Counted from the stretch's first letter, positions 13,167-24,673 are shown. The stretch: 64,000 nucleotides of DNA from Akebia trifoliata (GCA_017979445.1 CM030706.1:21469884-21533883); one strand, 5' to 3'. Numbers and translations: made by a program. The notes: a model not told the origin generated them from the sequence alone.

Positions 13167-16100
13167 TGTAACACCCCGAATTTTTAATTCGTATCTCGAG
13201 GAAAAAATAAATAGTGGAATTGTAAGAAAATCTTGAAAGTGAGACTTAGGGTAAAACTGTAGGACCTTGTTCTGATTATTTTTAATGGAATCTGACCTCA
13301 CCATTAGATTCAAAATGATCGAAAAACATAGTTTAACCTATAAGCACGTTCAAATGCGAGTCCAAATATAAAAGTTGCAAAATCCTCTGTTACCGGGTCG
13401 GACTAGGCTAAAATAGTAACTTTTTATTAGAGTAATAATTTTTAAAATTTGATTATATCATTGGATTCATAACGAAAAATTATTCAACATTGACTATTTA
13501 TTTGTCATTTTTGGAGATCAGGAAGTCGAATTATCGCCAAAAACGAAAACGACACAAGTTTAGGGTCACATCAGGCTAAAAATGTAAATTTTTATGGAGA
13601 CATAATTTGTAGAAATTGACTATACCATTAGATCCGGAACGAAAAATTAGACGAAATAGAGTATTCATTTGTCAGTTTTGGAGTCCGGATGATCAAGTTA
13701 TCATCGATCGAAACAATTGACAAAATACCGAATTCGTCCCACATTTTATTTAAATAATAATTTTAATTTTTTTTTTATATGTCATCTTCCCCAATGCGTC
13801 TATACGGCCGAGACATATAAAAAAAACAAATTTTTTTTTTCTCTTCGATCTTCAATCTCAGATCTCTCACAAACGGCTCGCCGTCGACGACCGACGCAGA
13901 AGGGAGAAATGTCCGCAGCTTCGACATCTACCAAACCCACCCAATCTTTCTTCGTTTGACTTTCTATTTCATCCGATATCATCAAAAATCAGCCGTATTT
14001 GGATACGGAAATTTCGAAACTTTGACCTCGGATTTCGTCCGTTTCGGGTTCAAACCGTCTTCCGACGCAGAAGGGAGAAACGTCCGCAGCCTCATTCTCT
14101 ACATAACCCAACCAAGTTCCTTTCGTTTTCTCGCCTTTTTCACCCCATATAGTCAAAAATCAGCCGTATTTTTATACGGAGATTTCGTAACTTCAACCTC
14201 GATTTTCATCAATTTCGGGGTCAAACCGTCTTTCATCATAAAAGGGAGAAGAGACGAGCACATTGAGATCTTCAAAACCACCGGGCCGGTTTTGAAAATC
14301 AGCCTCTTCGAAGTTCGGTCTATCTCGATTTCCGCGTCGTCGCCTCGATTTCCGCGCACGTACTTCAATTCCGTCGCCTAGTGATGGTAAGGAACTCTCA
14401 ATTTCTATTAGTAATCGTAGATTGTTAAAATTGCATTTAAGATTTTATTAAAAAATTTGTGGTGAGTTTCCAAAATATAGAATTCTTATGTTATTTAAAA
14501 ATTCACGCCAGAAATTGCATGTTTGATATGTTTAACTGTATTTTTAACAAATTATACGTGGGTAGGATATTTTATCGGTTTATTTCTGCCAGTTGGGTCC
14601 TGTGTACCGCTTGGACCCTGTTTTAATATAAGTTTTGTATTTTTTTTGAGATTTTTGATAGAAATGAATTTCATAGTTAGAAAAACGATTTACTATTCAA
14701 TTAACTCATGTTGAGTTGATGAATATCAAAAAGTGGATGTTTTATTGAAGAGATTGAAAATTGTAAAAATCGGAAAAAGGGAAAAAGGGTATGAAACGGT
14801 AAAATGTCAGAGTCACACCCGAGGGGTGATGTCTGCATTTTACGTTGTTGTGTTGTGTGTAGGTTGGTGAACAGATATCCAGGGATAATATTATTGGTTG
14901 CATGTTTATTTCCTTTCTGTTAGCGCGAGGCGCTGTTTACGTTTCCGTTATGTTATTTATTTTAAGCCGGGTGGCCACAGTTGCATGGTAGGAAACTAGA
15001 TATCCATTCTCAACCTTGTATTGTTAATTTCTCTTTTGTTTTCAAATGAAAATAATATACATATGTAGCTATTTTGTGAGCTGTTAAAGAGTTTGTGAAT
15101 GCCTGAAGGGATAGTGCGTCATATCATCCCGAGTGGTGTACTATCCTGGGATGTACGGTAGGGACCCCCAAGCTCATACGTGGTATGGGACGCGTATGAG
15201 AATGGAGTTACAACTGGAATCCGGGTTTATTCCTCTTTATCTTTACCAGTGAACTTGTAATGTAAAGGTGGTCGTATACGAATGGTTTGTATATTTGGGA
15301 ATCACATGTACGCCTGATAGGCATAGACGAAGATGATTGGTCAGTGATCACTAACAATCTATAGTAGTCGAACGTTCTGACACATCGAAAAGAGACCCAT
15401 TGCTTACGGTCACGTCAAACGGCCAGCCTGAGCTGGATAAATGGTCAACCAAACGTGGTAAGGGCAGCAACCTGCCACAAAATCAGGAACTAAAAGCTAG
15501 AGAGAAATTGTAACATCATATCCCGACTGGGAGCGATCCAGTCGTGAATCCCAACACTTCAATTCCAATACTCCACCATTGTGTATTATGTATCTGCTGC
15601 TTTACTTTGATATATAAAATGAAATACATGTTTAATGTTTCCATTTGATCAATTAGATTTGTACATAAAGAAAATGGTATAGTGAGTACTGTTGATTGAT
15701 GTAATGTCAGTTTTAAAATGTTTAGTTGCTCATCCCTGGCTATATGTACCAGTTAATCGTAGTTTATTATGTAAAACTTTGATTATTTTAAAATGATTCA
15801 GTATGCTTATTCGTTCATGCTAGGAGGGATTATTGACAGAAATTGTTTGTTTCCCTACTGGGTAACCATTGTTACTCACCCTTTCCTTCTCTATTTTTTA
15901 GTTTCAGATTCAGAGCTTGGCGAGGCAAGTATAGAGTACGAATGAGGATCATCTGGTTGGTCAGATAGACAACCAGAGTTCGTCACCTGGTAAGTACTAG
16001 GGTTATACCCCCTAGTGGTGTCAATTCCCCCAGGTAGTTTCATGGATTCTGTCTTGAGTGTTAGGAATTCTGTTAGAGTGAGAAATTTTGTATAATCTTG

Positions 16101-16335
16101 TATTCTGGTTATTCTTCCGCACTCTGATCTTTCGTACGTTATTAGACGTATTTAAGCTTCCGCTAGTATTATATTTTGTATATGTATGCAGGATTGTATG
16201 TCGTTTATCAGGTGCAGGTTGAACGCCTTGGAATGCTAACATAAACAGAGGAGACCATGCCGAAATTTCGAGGTGCCACCTAGTACCTCGAGATCTGACA
16301 TGGGGATTTGTGTTAGCGTTCGGCGGGGCGCCACA
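13167..16335 (+). mobile_element. Element C, LTR-c (complete, 3169 bp)
   Basis: This third LTR runs TGTAACACCCCG to GGGGCGCCACA. It is preceded by a polypurine tract and followed by M1 sequence instead of a primer site, so it is the right border of element C. Its last 1.9 kb is nearly identical to LTR-b. It holds three 171-bp units (13893-14400). Confidence 0.92.
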
Positions 16336-16340
16336 CCATA
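16336..16340. repeat. Probable target-site duplication of element C (CCATA)
   Basis: CCATA directly follows LTR-c. In M2 the same pol site is uninterrupted at 51550-51554, which shows where element C entered M1. The left copy is outside the window, so the duplication itself is not verified. Confidence 0.6.
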
Positions 16341-17565
16341 GATGTTTCTTGTACTGAGATGTACATCAGCAGAGGTCATCGTAGAGTATGAGGGACTAAG
16401 ACTAGTGGATTGAGCAAATATTGCTTGATTTTGTCGAATGCTTCCTAACAGTCTTTGTTCCACTTTTTCTGCGTATCTTTCCTCAGTAGTTTGAATATCG
16501 ATTCAAAGATAGGCGTCAATTGTGCTATAAACCGACTGATATACTGTATTCTCCCCAGAAAGCCCCGAACGTCTTTTTCTGTAATGGGTGCCTTCATTTC
16601 GAGGATATATTTAGTCTTTGTCGGATCTATTTCAATACCCCTTTTGTTGATGATGAATCCCAGTAGTTTGTCCGATGTTGCCCCGAACAAGCATTTGGCC
16701 GGATTGAGACTTAAACTGTACATTCTGAGCCTGTCAAACAGCTTCTTCAGATTCACCAGATGGTCTTCTTTTATGCCGGATTTAGCAATCATGTCATCTA
16801 CGTAGACCTCCATTTCCTTATGGATCATATCATGGAATAAGGTGGTCATTGCCCGTTGGTAAGTCACCCCTGCGTTTTTCAGCCCGAATGGGATGACTTT
16901 GTAGTGGAAAATACCCCATGGTGTGATGAACGCTGTCTTTTCTTGGTCTTCTTCTGTCATTTTTATCTGGTTATAGCCTGAGAAGCCATCCATAAACGAG
17001 AACATGCCGTGCCCTGCTGTACTATCAACTAGAGTGTCGATGTGTGGAAGTGGAAAATAATCCTTAGGACTGGCCTTGTTCAAGTCTCGATAGTCAACAC
17101 ACATGCGTACTTTCCCATCCTTCTTGGGTACTGGTACAATGTTAGCTAGCCATTCCGGGTATGTAGAAACTGCAAGAAACCCGGCTTCGAATTGCTTCAT
17201 GACCTCATCTTTGACCTTGAGGGTCCATTCTGGCTTTAATCTTTTCAATTTTTTCTTGATTGGCTTACTTCCCAAAGCGATGGGTAGCTTATGTATAACG
17301 AGATCCATATCTACCCCGGCATATCTCTGTATGACCATGCAAAGATGTCCTGATAGTTCCGTAGGAATTCGACCATTTCTTCTTTTTGTTGCGACGTCAA
17401 CAAGACTCCAATCTTGACAATTCGCGGGTCCTCTTCGGTACCAAGATTGATTGAGTCAATATCCTCGATGTTTGGCTGAACACCTCTCTCGTGACGTTCT
17501 ACCAAATCTTTGATTTCTTTGGGTGGGTATTCGATTTCGTCCTCAGACTCTTTTTCAATCCCCAT
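16336..17565 (-). pseudogene. M1 reverse transcriptase pseudogene
   Basis: This is the RNA/DNA-dependent polymerase of a Tat element. Visible blocks are FAWSYRDMPG at the N-terminal side, VRMCVDYRDLNKASPKD, FSFMDGFSGYNQIKM, ITPWGIFHYKVIPFGLKNAG and the catalytic YVDDMIAKS. Comparison with M2 shows a 1-base loss just after DMPG (about 17313) that shifts the frame, and a CAG-to-TAG stop at 16445-16447 (WNKDC*EAFDK). The last readable part, LLMYISVQETSM, is the start of the RNase H region, cut off by element C. Catalytic residues remain in the open segment 16448-17338, but no full-length protein can be made. Confidence 0.9.
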
Positions 17566-18126
17566 GAGGTCGAAGTCGAGTTTGAGGTCGAAGTCGAGTT
17601 CATCCCTTTCAAACTCTGTTTTATCTGGATACTCATTTGGTGGAGACAGATCCCTTGAAAACTCTTTTTTTGGTTTTTGGAAAATATCTATTTTTTTTGC
17701 AATTTTGAAAGTTTTTTGATTTTTTTGATTTTTGAGAAATTTTTGATTTTTTTGCCTTTTGAAGAATATTTATTTTTTTATGATTTTCTGAATACCTAAA
17801 ATAAGAAGAACAATCATGCAAATTTGTTAATAAAGATAGGGAGCCCTCAAAAAAGTCTTTACCCGAGGACGAGGGCTCGTTATGATCCTCGGGCAAATTG
17901 ATGTCGCCTAACGGCATTTTATTTTGGAGGCCTCAACAGCCTCAAGTGTCAATGGGATTTCCTCCCAGTTGTGCAATGTTTCCCCTTCTCTGAGAGGGCA
18001 GATGAGATGAGCAAGTGATTCGTCGGATGATTTGGATGGTGGTTAAGAGATGACCATGATCTCCGATTGATTGTTGTTGGATTGGGGCATAGTCCCTCCC
18101 AAGCTTGGCTGGATGACGACTGATGC
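17566..18126 (-). pseudogene. M1 protease-RT linker
   Basis: This is the segment between the protease part and RT. The protease-side frame ends at a TAG (about 17917) shared with M2, overlapped by an ATG starting MPLGDINLPEDH in another frame. That frame stays open to 17633 and becomes very lysine-rich, owing to A-rich coding sequence with short direct repeats. An acidic repeat (ELDFDLKLDFDL) follows just before RT. A GT-AG interval at 17796-17862 is treated separately. Confidence 0.6.
17796..17862 (-). other. Candidate 67-nt intron in M1
   Basis: In sense, the interval begins GTAAAG and ends TTCTTCTTATTTTAG, with TATTAAC (branch-point-like) inside. M2 has an interval of exactly the same length at 53011-53077. 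Ogre elements are known to have a spliced intron between protease and RT. However, removal of these 67 nt leads into a frame with a TAA eight codons later in both copies, so the true acceptor may lie elsewhere. Confidence 0.4.
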
Positions 18127-19445
18127 CTAGTCAATGCCTGATGAAAATGGTGAGTTGTTCTCTTGATTAGTAGTGACCTCCACTTTAGTGGATTTTGGAG
18201 TAGTTACTGATGGACTTTCATCGGAATCCCCATTGAATAGAACATCAATGCCTTCTTCGAAGGATGATTGGGACTCTACGATTGGGTCTTCTTGAATGTG
18301 CACTGGTTTGGGGTTTACCATTTTTGGCTTCTTTCCTTTTGGCGGTTCTGATAAGTCGTCAAGTCTAATATGGGACTTCGGGAAGTTAACACTGATGTGA
18401 GGGACTCGACCCAGATTCCAGATGTTCGGCTCATGATTTTGCTTTCTTGCTAGTCGAAGTTCTTTTTTCTTATTGTTCATTTATGCAATATCCCTTTTTG
18501 TAGGCATAATTCCTAGACCAAAATAAGGAGTATGCTTCCTTGCTTCAACCGGTGTAGCTCTTCCTCTTCCTCCCGGTCCCAACCCTTACTTGGGTCGATA
18601 TCTCGATCTTTTCATAATCCTACCAATCATCAGGTTTGTTCTTGATAGCTTTGCCTTCACCTTTTCCTTCCCCTTTTCGATGTGATTGACAGCAGTGAAT
18701 TGGTATGAATGGTAAAGTGCCTTGTCCTTTGTCATCTCGATATCAATGAATGACACATCTGGAGCTCTCCCAGCTGGAATAAGGTTCTCTGCCAATCTGA
18801 TATCATCTTCTGCCCCATGATAAATTTGACTCTTTGGTGTAATGAGGAAGGTACAGCTCCGGCAATATGGATCCAAGGTCTGTCCAGTAACAGGTTGAAT
18901 GTCGTTGGTATTTCCATGACTTCAAATGTTATTTCGAAGGTGCAAGGACCTATCATGATAGGTAAATCCACCTCTCCCAGGGAATCCCTTCTCGAACTGT
19001 CGAAGCCTCGGACAACCTTGTTATTGGGTTTCAGATATGACCAATCAACGTTAAGTTTCCTAAAGGTTTCGAGCGGATAGACGTTAAGTGCTGAGCCATT
19101 ATCAATCAGCACTCTGGCAACTATCATGCCCTTGCATATAACCATAATGTTTAGTGGTTCAACGTGCCCCGTTCCCACAGGCGTGAATTCATTCTCTGTG
19201 AAAATAATAGGATTGGGGGCCATGATCTGGCCGACTGTTTGTTCCAACTGTGCCGGTGTCGTGGTCGAAGGTACATGTGATTTTCCCAGAACTCTCAGCA
19301 GTGCCTCCTGGTACTCTTCCAATTTTTGCATCAGTACCAGGATACTGATTTGAGCTGGCTGTTTGTTCAATCTGTCCACTATATTATGCTCACTCTTGAG
19401 AATGAGCTTAACGAAGTTTGTAGCTTCCTTGTCTGTGACCTTCAC
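18127..19445 (-). pseudogene. M1 aspartic protease and G-patch-like pseudogene
   Basis: This is a retroviral-type aspartic protease that would cut the gag-pol polyprotein. Motifs in order are a catalytic ARVLIDNGSALNV block (DNGS in place of DSGS), a flap-side FEVMEIPTTFNLLL region and the RPWIHIAGAVPSSLHQRVKF block. A 1-base loss near 18785 shifts the frame relative to M2. A G-patch-like stretch then follows (YRPK*GLGPGGR), broken by a CAA-to-TAA change at 18586-18588. The C-terminal part (18127-18480) is open and basic at its start. Gag lies upstream and the linker to RT downstream. It is non-functional. Confidence 0.85.
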
Positions 19446-21732
19446 TTTTTCTTCTGTCTTTTCATCCTTATACAGCTTACCCTTTCCCTTTGCTTTTTTT
19501 TTTCTTCATCTGTCCCCTCTTCTATCGTCTCTTCGATTTCTATCCCGATGTTTTCACCATTTTTTGACAATTTTTGGCATTTTCCTGCCCTTGTCATATG
19601 GTCGATATTTGCCACTATTGTGGTGGTGGTGATATTGGTCTAATAGCTCCAGGGAACCGCCTGTTTGGAGTTATAGGGGAATAGTTTAGGTAAGCGTATG
19701 ATTATGGGAGGTGGATCAGGTTTCATGTTGAGAATGAGGGGTGGTGGTGATGGTTTGGAGGTAGTGGTGGTAGGAGGAGTTGTGAGAGGAGCTGACAGAG
19801 TACATGGAATGACGAGCGGTGGACGTGGAGATGAAGGGTATGGTATGTGAAGAGGGAGTCGAGTTGATCCTTGAGAATATGGTGGTATGCATGGTATAAC
19901 AAGGGGAGGTCGGGTTAAACTTTGATGGTTGGATGATCCGCAAGGTATAACTAGAGGCGGTCGGGTAGTAGCATTTTGATGAGTGGGATGGATGGTAAGG
20001 TCGGCCATTCTGAGAGGCAATTATGGATTTGGAGGTGGATTGGTTGTGTAGTGGTTGACTGTGTTAACTGACGATACGTTTGACTCTTGGGTTAAGTGGA
20101 CCCTAATTTTTACCCCTACCGGTGTTATCAAATCCGAAGGATTGAAGTTGAGCTCTCCGCAGATGACATTTACCCTATGCCCACTCCCCTCTCCATTGTG
20201 AGTGGGTAGGGGGTTTTGATTAATATTTTGTTATTGGGGCGGGTTGGCAGGCCCATCTAGGATGAGGGCCTTTTTATTAATTAGATTCTGTACTTGATGC
20301 TTGAGCTACCAGCATTGGTCCGTAGAGTGCCCTGGTGCACCCATGTGGAATTCCCAGAATAAATTGGGGTTGTATCCTAGTCCTTTGATAGCCTCCGGAT
20401 TTGGCGGGCGTTTTGTAAGATACTCACCCCTGAGTAAGAGTGGCAGTAATTCTGATAATGTCATGGGTAACCTGGTAAACACTCTATTCACTCTGTTGGG
20501 TCGTGCTTGCTGGTTCTGCCCGTGTAGTGGTGTCTGCTGTGCAACTGATGGAGGATTTGCCCTGAATTGATTTTGAGGGGGAGGGTTCCATGTTGGCGGT
20601 GCTAGTGCCCATGAAGTTGTCTGTGTTGGTAGTCTTGGTGCTGGTGAAGGGATGAAGAGGGGTCGATTCGACTGTACGTTGTTGACCTGTGTTTCTTCCT
20701 TCTTCCTTACTGGCTTTTTCTGAAGAGGGATTCCTGTTGTTGCCCCTAGACTCGTGAAGTCAAAGATTAGACCAGTTCGGATCCCATCTTCGACCCGATC
20801 AGCCACTTGTACCAGGTTCGAGAATGTGCCTGTGGTGTGCCCTACCAGATGAGTGTAGAAGGCATGGCCTAGTGTCGAGATAAACGTAGTGTTCATCTCT
20901 TACTCTGTCATTGCGAGCCTTACTTGTGAGGTGGATTCTCGCCATCTCTGTGCATACTCTTTCATCGTTTCCCTCTACTTCCTTGTCATTTTGGCCATGT
21001 CATTTCAATCTAGCCCCATATCAGTATTGAACCGATAATTTTACCAGAACATTTCGGCTAAGTCTTGCCAGTTCTTAATGAGTGAGTGATCTGGTCCGAA
21101 AAACCATAAAACCATTTGAGCGCCGGCCCGGTTAAGCTCCTTTGAAACAACTGTACCAGCAACCTATCATCCTCGTCGTACTGGCACATGGAACCACAAT
21201 ACAACTTCAGATGCGACAGTGGACACCCTACTCCGTTATATTTTTCAAACTCCGGGCATTTGAACTTGGCAGGTAATTGAGCATTAGGGTAGAAGCACAA
21301 ATCCTTGAATTGGGTTCCGCTCATGGTGTTGAGGCCCTTCATCCTCCTCATCTCTTCCTGTAGAGATTCGATCTACTGAGCCAGTTTTTCGTCTGTTGCG
21401 CTTTTGGCTTATGTAGCTCTGTATTCACATTCGTTGTCGGGAATGACCACCGGGGGCGGTCGGTTCTACGAAATATAGAGTGGAGGCCCCTGGTATTCAG
21501 GCATTGTGGGTGGCATCGTAGTTTGGGGTCCCTGCGGAGGTTGTTCGGGTAACTCTTGATTCGACCCCGATGTGTACTGTTGTATCGTTTGCGCTTGTAG
21601 GATGCTGGCGTTGGCTAACACAGTACTGACCATTTTTTCTTGTCTTTCGATTATCTTTAGTAATGCTGTTATTTGCGGGTCGATACCTGATGCTTCGGTC
21701 ACTGGAGGTTGTGTTGGTTCGGAAGAACTCAT
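19446..21732 (-). pseudogene. M1 gag pseudogene
   Basis: This is the structural capsid protein gene of a Tat element. The start is the ATG at 21730-21732 (MSSSEPTQPPVTEASG), which opens the same frame as in M2. The order is an N-terminal helical part, FKDLCFYPNAQLPAKFKCPE, the capsid block SMCQYDEDDRLLVQLFQ with LTGPALKWFYG, then EMNTTFISTLGHAFYTHLVG, and a knuckle-like FHMGAPGHSTDQCW near 20306-20350. A proline-rich tail follows (19640-20020) with repeated TRPPLVIP units. Stops and frameshifts near 20896, 21058, 21351 and 21466 break it. Confidence 0.85.
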
Positions 21733-21916
21733 GGCGGCGGTAGATGATCAGAGGAAATAGGGAGGCACTTCTGACTGTTTGTATTTCTTTCGCTTGGCCA
21801 CCTGTGGGTACAGACAACCAAGAGTTACTATCTTATTTACAAAAATGAGGATGCATGATGTTTTATTAGACCAGGTAAAGTTGTTTATTATGAGTTTTGA
21901 CGAAAAAGTAATTTCT

Positions 21917-22455
21917 CGGCGCGGAGCCGGCATCAATACGGAGTTGGTAAGACGTTTACAAAAACATTACATCAGCACGGAGCTGGCATCGGCACAGAGT
22001 CGGCATTAACACGGAGTTGGCATCAGCACGGAGTTGGCATCGACACGGAGTCGGTAAACATTTTGAAAAAGTAATTTCATCAGCACGGAGCCGGCATCAA
22101 CACGGAGTCGGGAAAACATTTTGAAAAAGTAATTTCATCAGCACGGAGCTGGCATCGACACGGAGTCGGGAAAATATTTTGAAAAATAGTTTCATCAGCA
22201 CGGAGCTGGCATCGACACGGAATCGGGAAAAATATTTTGAAAAATAATTATCTCAGCATGGGGCTGGCATCGACACGGAGTCGGCATCAACACGGAGTTG
22301 GCATCAACACGGAGTTAGCATCAGCACGGAGTTAGTAAAGCATTTTGAAAAGGTAATTTCATCAGCGCGGAGCTGGCATCGACACGGAGTCGGGAAAATA
22401 TTTTGAGGAATGCAATTATCTCAGCACGGAGCTGGCATTGACACGGAGTTGGAAA
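21917..22455 (-). repeat. M1 leader array 1 (57-58 bp units)
   Basis: There are about nine diverged tandem units in the untranslated leader between gag and the PBS. Each combines a CATCGACACGGAGTCGG core with a TTTTGAAAAAGTAATTTCAT connector. Successive CAGCACGGAG starts at 22081, 22139 and 22196 give the 57-58 bp period. The core contains the small inverted repeat CGAC-N5-GTCG. The homologous array in M2 is at 57120-57615. Confidence 0.88.
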
Positions 22456-22794
22456 GAACATTTTGAAAAGTGATTTCTGATATAAATCGAGTTGGAACAA
22501 CCCATTTTTTTAGTAGCTTCCAATTCAGTTCTACGAAATCACCGTCGGCCAGGTAGATCTCCAAGGAAGAGGTGGCGCACAATGACACTCTTAAATCACC
22601 TTGTTCCCTAAATAGACGTAGTCTATCCCCCTCGTATCAACAGGGTAAGATCTTTCTAGGCACCGACTTGATCAAGGACTGCAATTGATGCTTTTTGAAA
22701 ATTTTTGTTTTTTATTTTATTTTTTTTTGTTTTTTTTAAAGTTGGATGCGTTTGAGTAGATTGATTGATTGTTATCTTTATTAGATCCTGAACT
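22456..22794 (-). other. Leader module between arrays, conserved in M2
   Basis: About 340 bp without repeats or reading frames, closely matched by 57616-57944 in M2. It separates arrays 1 and 2. It contains a long T/A run on the plus strand near 22700-22740. No function is recognisable. Confidence 0.5.
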
Positions 22795-23350
22795 TGATTC
22801 GAAACTGAATCTGGGTCTTAGACCTAGTCGAGACGGATTTGGGTCACGGACCCAGTTTGAATGGATCTAGGTTGGGGACCCAGTTGTAGTGGATCTGGGT
22901 CGTGGACCTAGTTGACATGGATTTGGATCTGGGTCATGGACCCAGTTGAACAGATCTGGGTTGTGAACGTAGTTTGAATGGATCTGGGTCGTGGACCCAG
23001 TTGACATGGATTTAGATCTGGGTTGTGGACCCAGTTGAACGGATCTGGGTCGTGGACCCGGTTAAGCAGATCTGGGTTGTGAACCCAGTTTGAATGTATC
23101 TGGGTCGTGGACCCAATTGACATGGATTTGGATCTGGGTCGTGGACCCGGTTGAACGGATCTAGGTTGTGAACCCAGTTTGAATGGATCTGGATCTAGGT
23201 CTTGGACCCGGTTGGATTGGATCTGGGTCGTAACCAAATTGAAAATGGATCTGGGTCGTGGATCCAGTTGGAAATGGGTCTGAGTCATGACCTAGTTTAG
23301 ATGGGTGTGGGTCGTGGACCCGGTTTAAATGAATATGAGTGGGGGATCCA
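22795..23350 (-). repeat. M1 leader array 2 (27-36 bp palindromic units)
   Basis: About 17 imperfect units each carry CTGGGTC-GTG-GACCCAG or a variant, separated by TTGAA/TTTGAATGGAT-type connectors of changing length. Each unit is a 5-7 bp inverted repeat with a 3-nt centre. The apparent 126-codon minus frame at 22908-23288, with DPDP/PRS repeats, is only this array read through. M2 has the homologous array at 57945-58520. Confidence 0.88.
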
Positions 23351-23619
23351 GTTTACGAAATTATTTTTTGGTTTTGGGAAAATCCATAAATTCTTCCCTT
23401 TTTCTTTTCTTCATTCCATATCTCCCCCCTTTTTTTTTATTTTTTTATTTGGTTGTACCTTGTGAAGAAGATCGATTGACAAAAATCCATTTCACATAGT
23501 TTTTTTTTTTCTTCAAAATTTATGATCTTCCCGCGAGGATGCTTTCAATACTTGACAAATGGTGAGGGTCTTTAAAAATGGACTGTCGAGTTCATTCAGG
23601 GGGCCGAGTTCATTCTGGT

Positions 23620-23940
23620 CCGTGTCAATGGCACGGATTTAATCTACATTCCATTATCCGTGTTTTGTGCACGGATGAGACATTTAATGTTTCAACCGTG
23701 CCCAAGACACGGTTAAAGTAGTAATTGTTTCAACTGTGTCACCAACACGGATGAAGCACATTTTGGTCCATCCGTGCCATGGACACGGATTTAATCTACA
23801 TTCCATTATCCGTGTTTTGTGCACGGATGAGACATTTAATATTTCAACAGTGCCCAAGACACGGTTAAAGTAGTAATTGTTTCAACCGTGTCACCAACAC
23901 GGATGAAGCACGTTTTGGTCCATCCGTGCCATGGACAAGG
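23620..23940 (-). repeat. M1 leader array 3: nine CCGTG-N7-CACGG hairpins, exact 38-bp period
   Basis: The 17-bp inverted repeats start at 23620, 23658, 23696, 23734, 23772, 23810, 23848, 23886 and 23924, always 38 bp apart. Four different 21-bp spacers follow in the order A-B-C-D-A-B-C-D, giving a 152-bp higher-order repeat. Four of the motifs (23734, 23848 and 23924 among them) carry small changes in one arm. M2 has six motifs with the same spacing at 58793-58999. Confidence 0.93.
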
Positions 23941-24673
23941 ACCAGAATGAAATCCAGTTTCTGGAATTTTCACAGAACTATTTCTTTGCCCCTGTTTTCA
24001 ATGTTCCCTCACTGTTTTTGAGTCTTTTATTCTCTGTTTTTTTTTTCTTTTTTGAACATGATGCAACAAGCATTCCCTCCCCTTTACCTAAGGGGATATG
24101 AATGGAGAGTGAAGCAAACCTACGATCTAATCGCCACTTTTGGGCTTACAACTTGGGCTTCAAGGCCCGACCACAACTTGTATGATTACAACATTGCTTG
24201 GGGGTCGATATAACATCAAGAATTTGTGTCCTAGCTCATCTAACCGGGCATATGCATGAGTTTAATAGGTGGCTTGACGACTACCCGATTTTCAAACCTC
24301 GATGCATACCGAAGTACACGCGTCGTTGGTTGGTGATCGGGTTTGATGTGTTCATTCCCGACACTTGAAACAACGATCTCAAGCCGTGGAACTACTAAGC
24401 ATCGGGGCTAAGTATGTTGAGGGTGGGGTGGCTTGGAAGTGAGGCTATACTTGCAAGTGCACGTGCCATTCTTTTTCTTTTTCATTTCTTTTCATCGACC
24501 CCCTTACCAATATATAACGCAAGCGACAAAAAGTAAATAAATATTCCGATGGACATGTGAAACAAAATAAAAAGGAAACATAGGAAACCACAAACAAACC
24601 ATGTTAGAAAATAAAAATATGTTTTTTTTTTCTTTTCAAAATGACCGAGTTGTCACGAGGGATGAGCCAAAGG
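23941..24673 (-). other. M1 leader proximal to the PBS
   Basis: This is repeat-free leader of about 730 bp, matching 59000-59724 in M2. Shared blocks include the CATTCCCTCCCCTTTACCTA and CATCGGGGCTAAGTAT stretches. I see no open frame of note and no Ogre-type extra ORF upstream of gag. Confidence 0.5.

Noticed and set aside
16455..19643. Plus-strand frames such as 16455-16805, 18817-19353 and 19326-19643
   Set aside because: They are antisense to recognisable RT and protease sequence and have no family features.
22908..23288. 126-codon minus frame with DPDP/PRS repeats (and 57817-58401 in M2)
   Set aside because: It is the palindromic array read through; M1 and M2 frames do not keep the same peptide or start.
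23620..23940. CRISPR-like layout: palindromic 17-bp repeat with 21-bp spacers
   Set aside because: The DNA is a plant retrotransposon leader, spacers recur in a four-type order, repeats are imperfect and no cas gene exists. It is a tandem array grown by block duplication.
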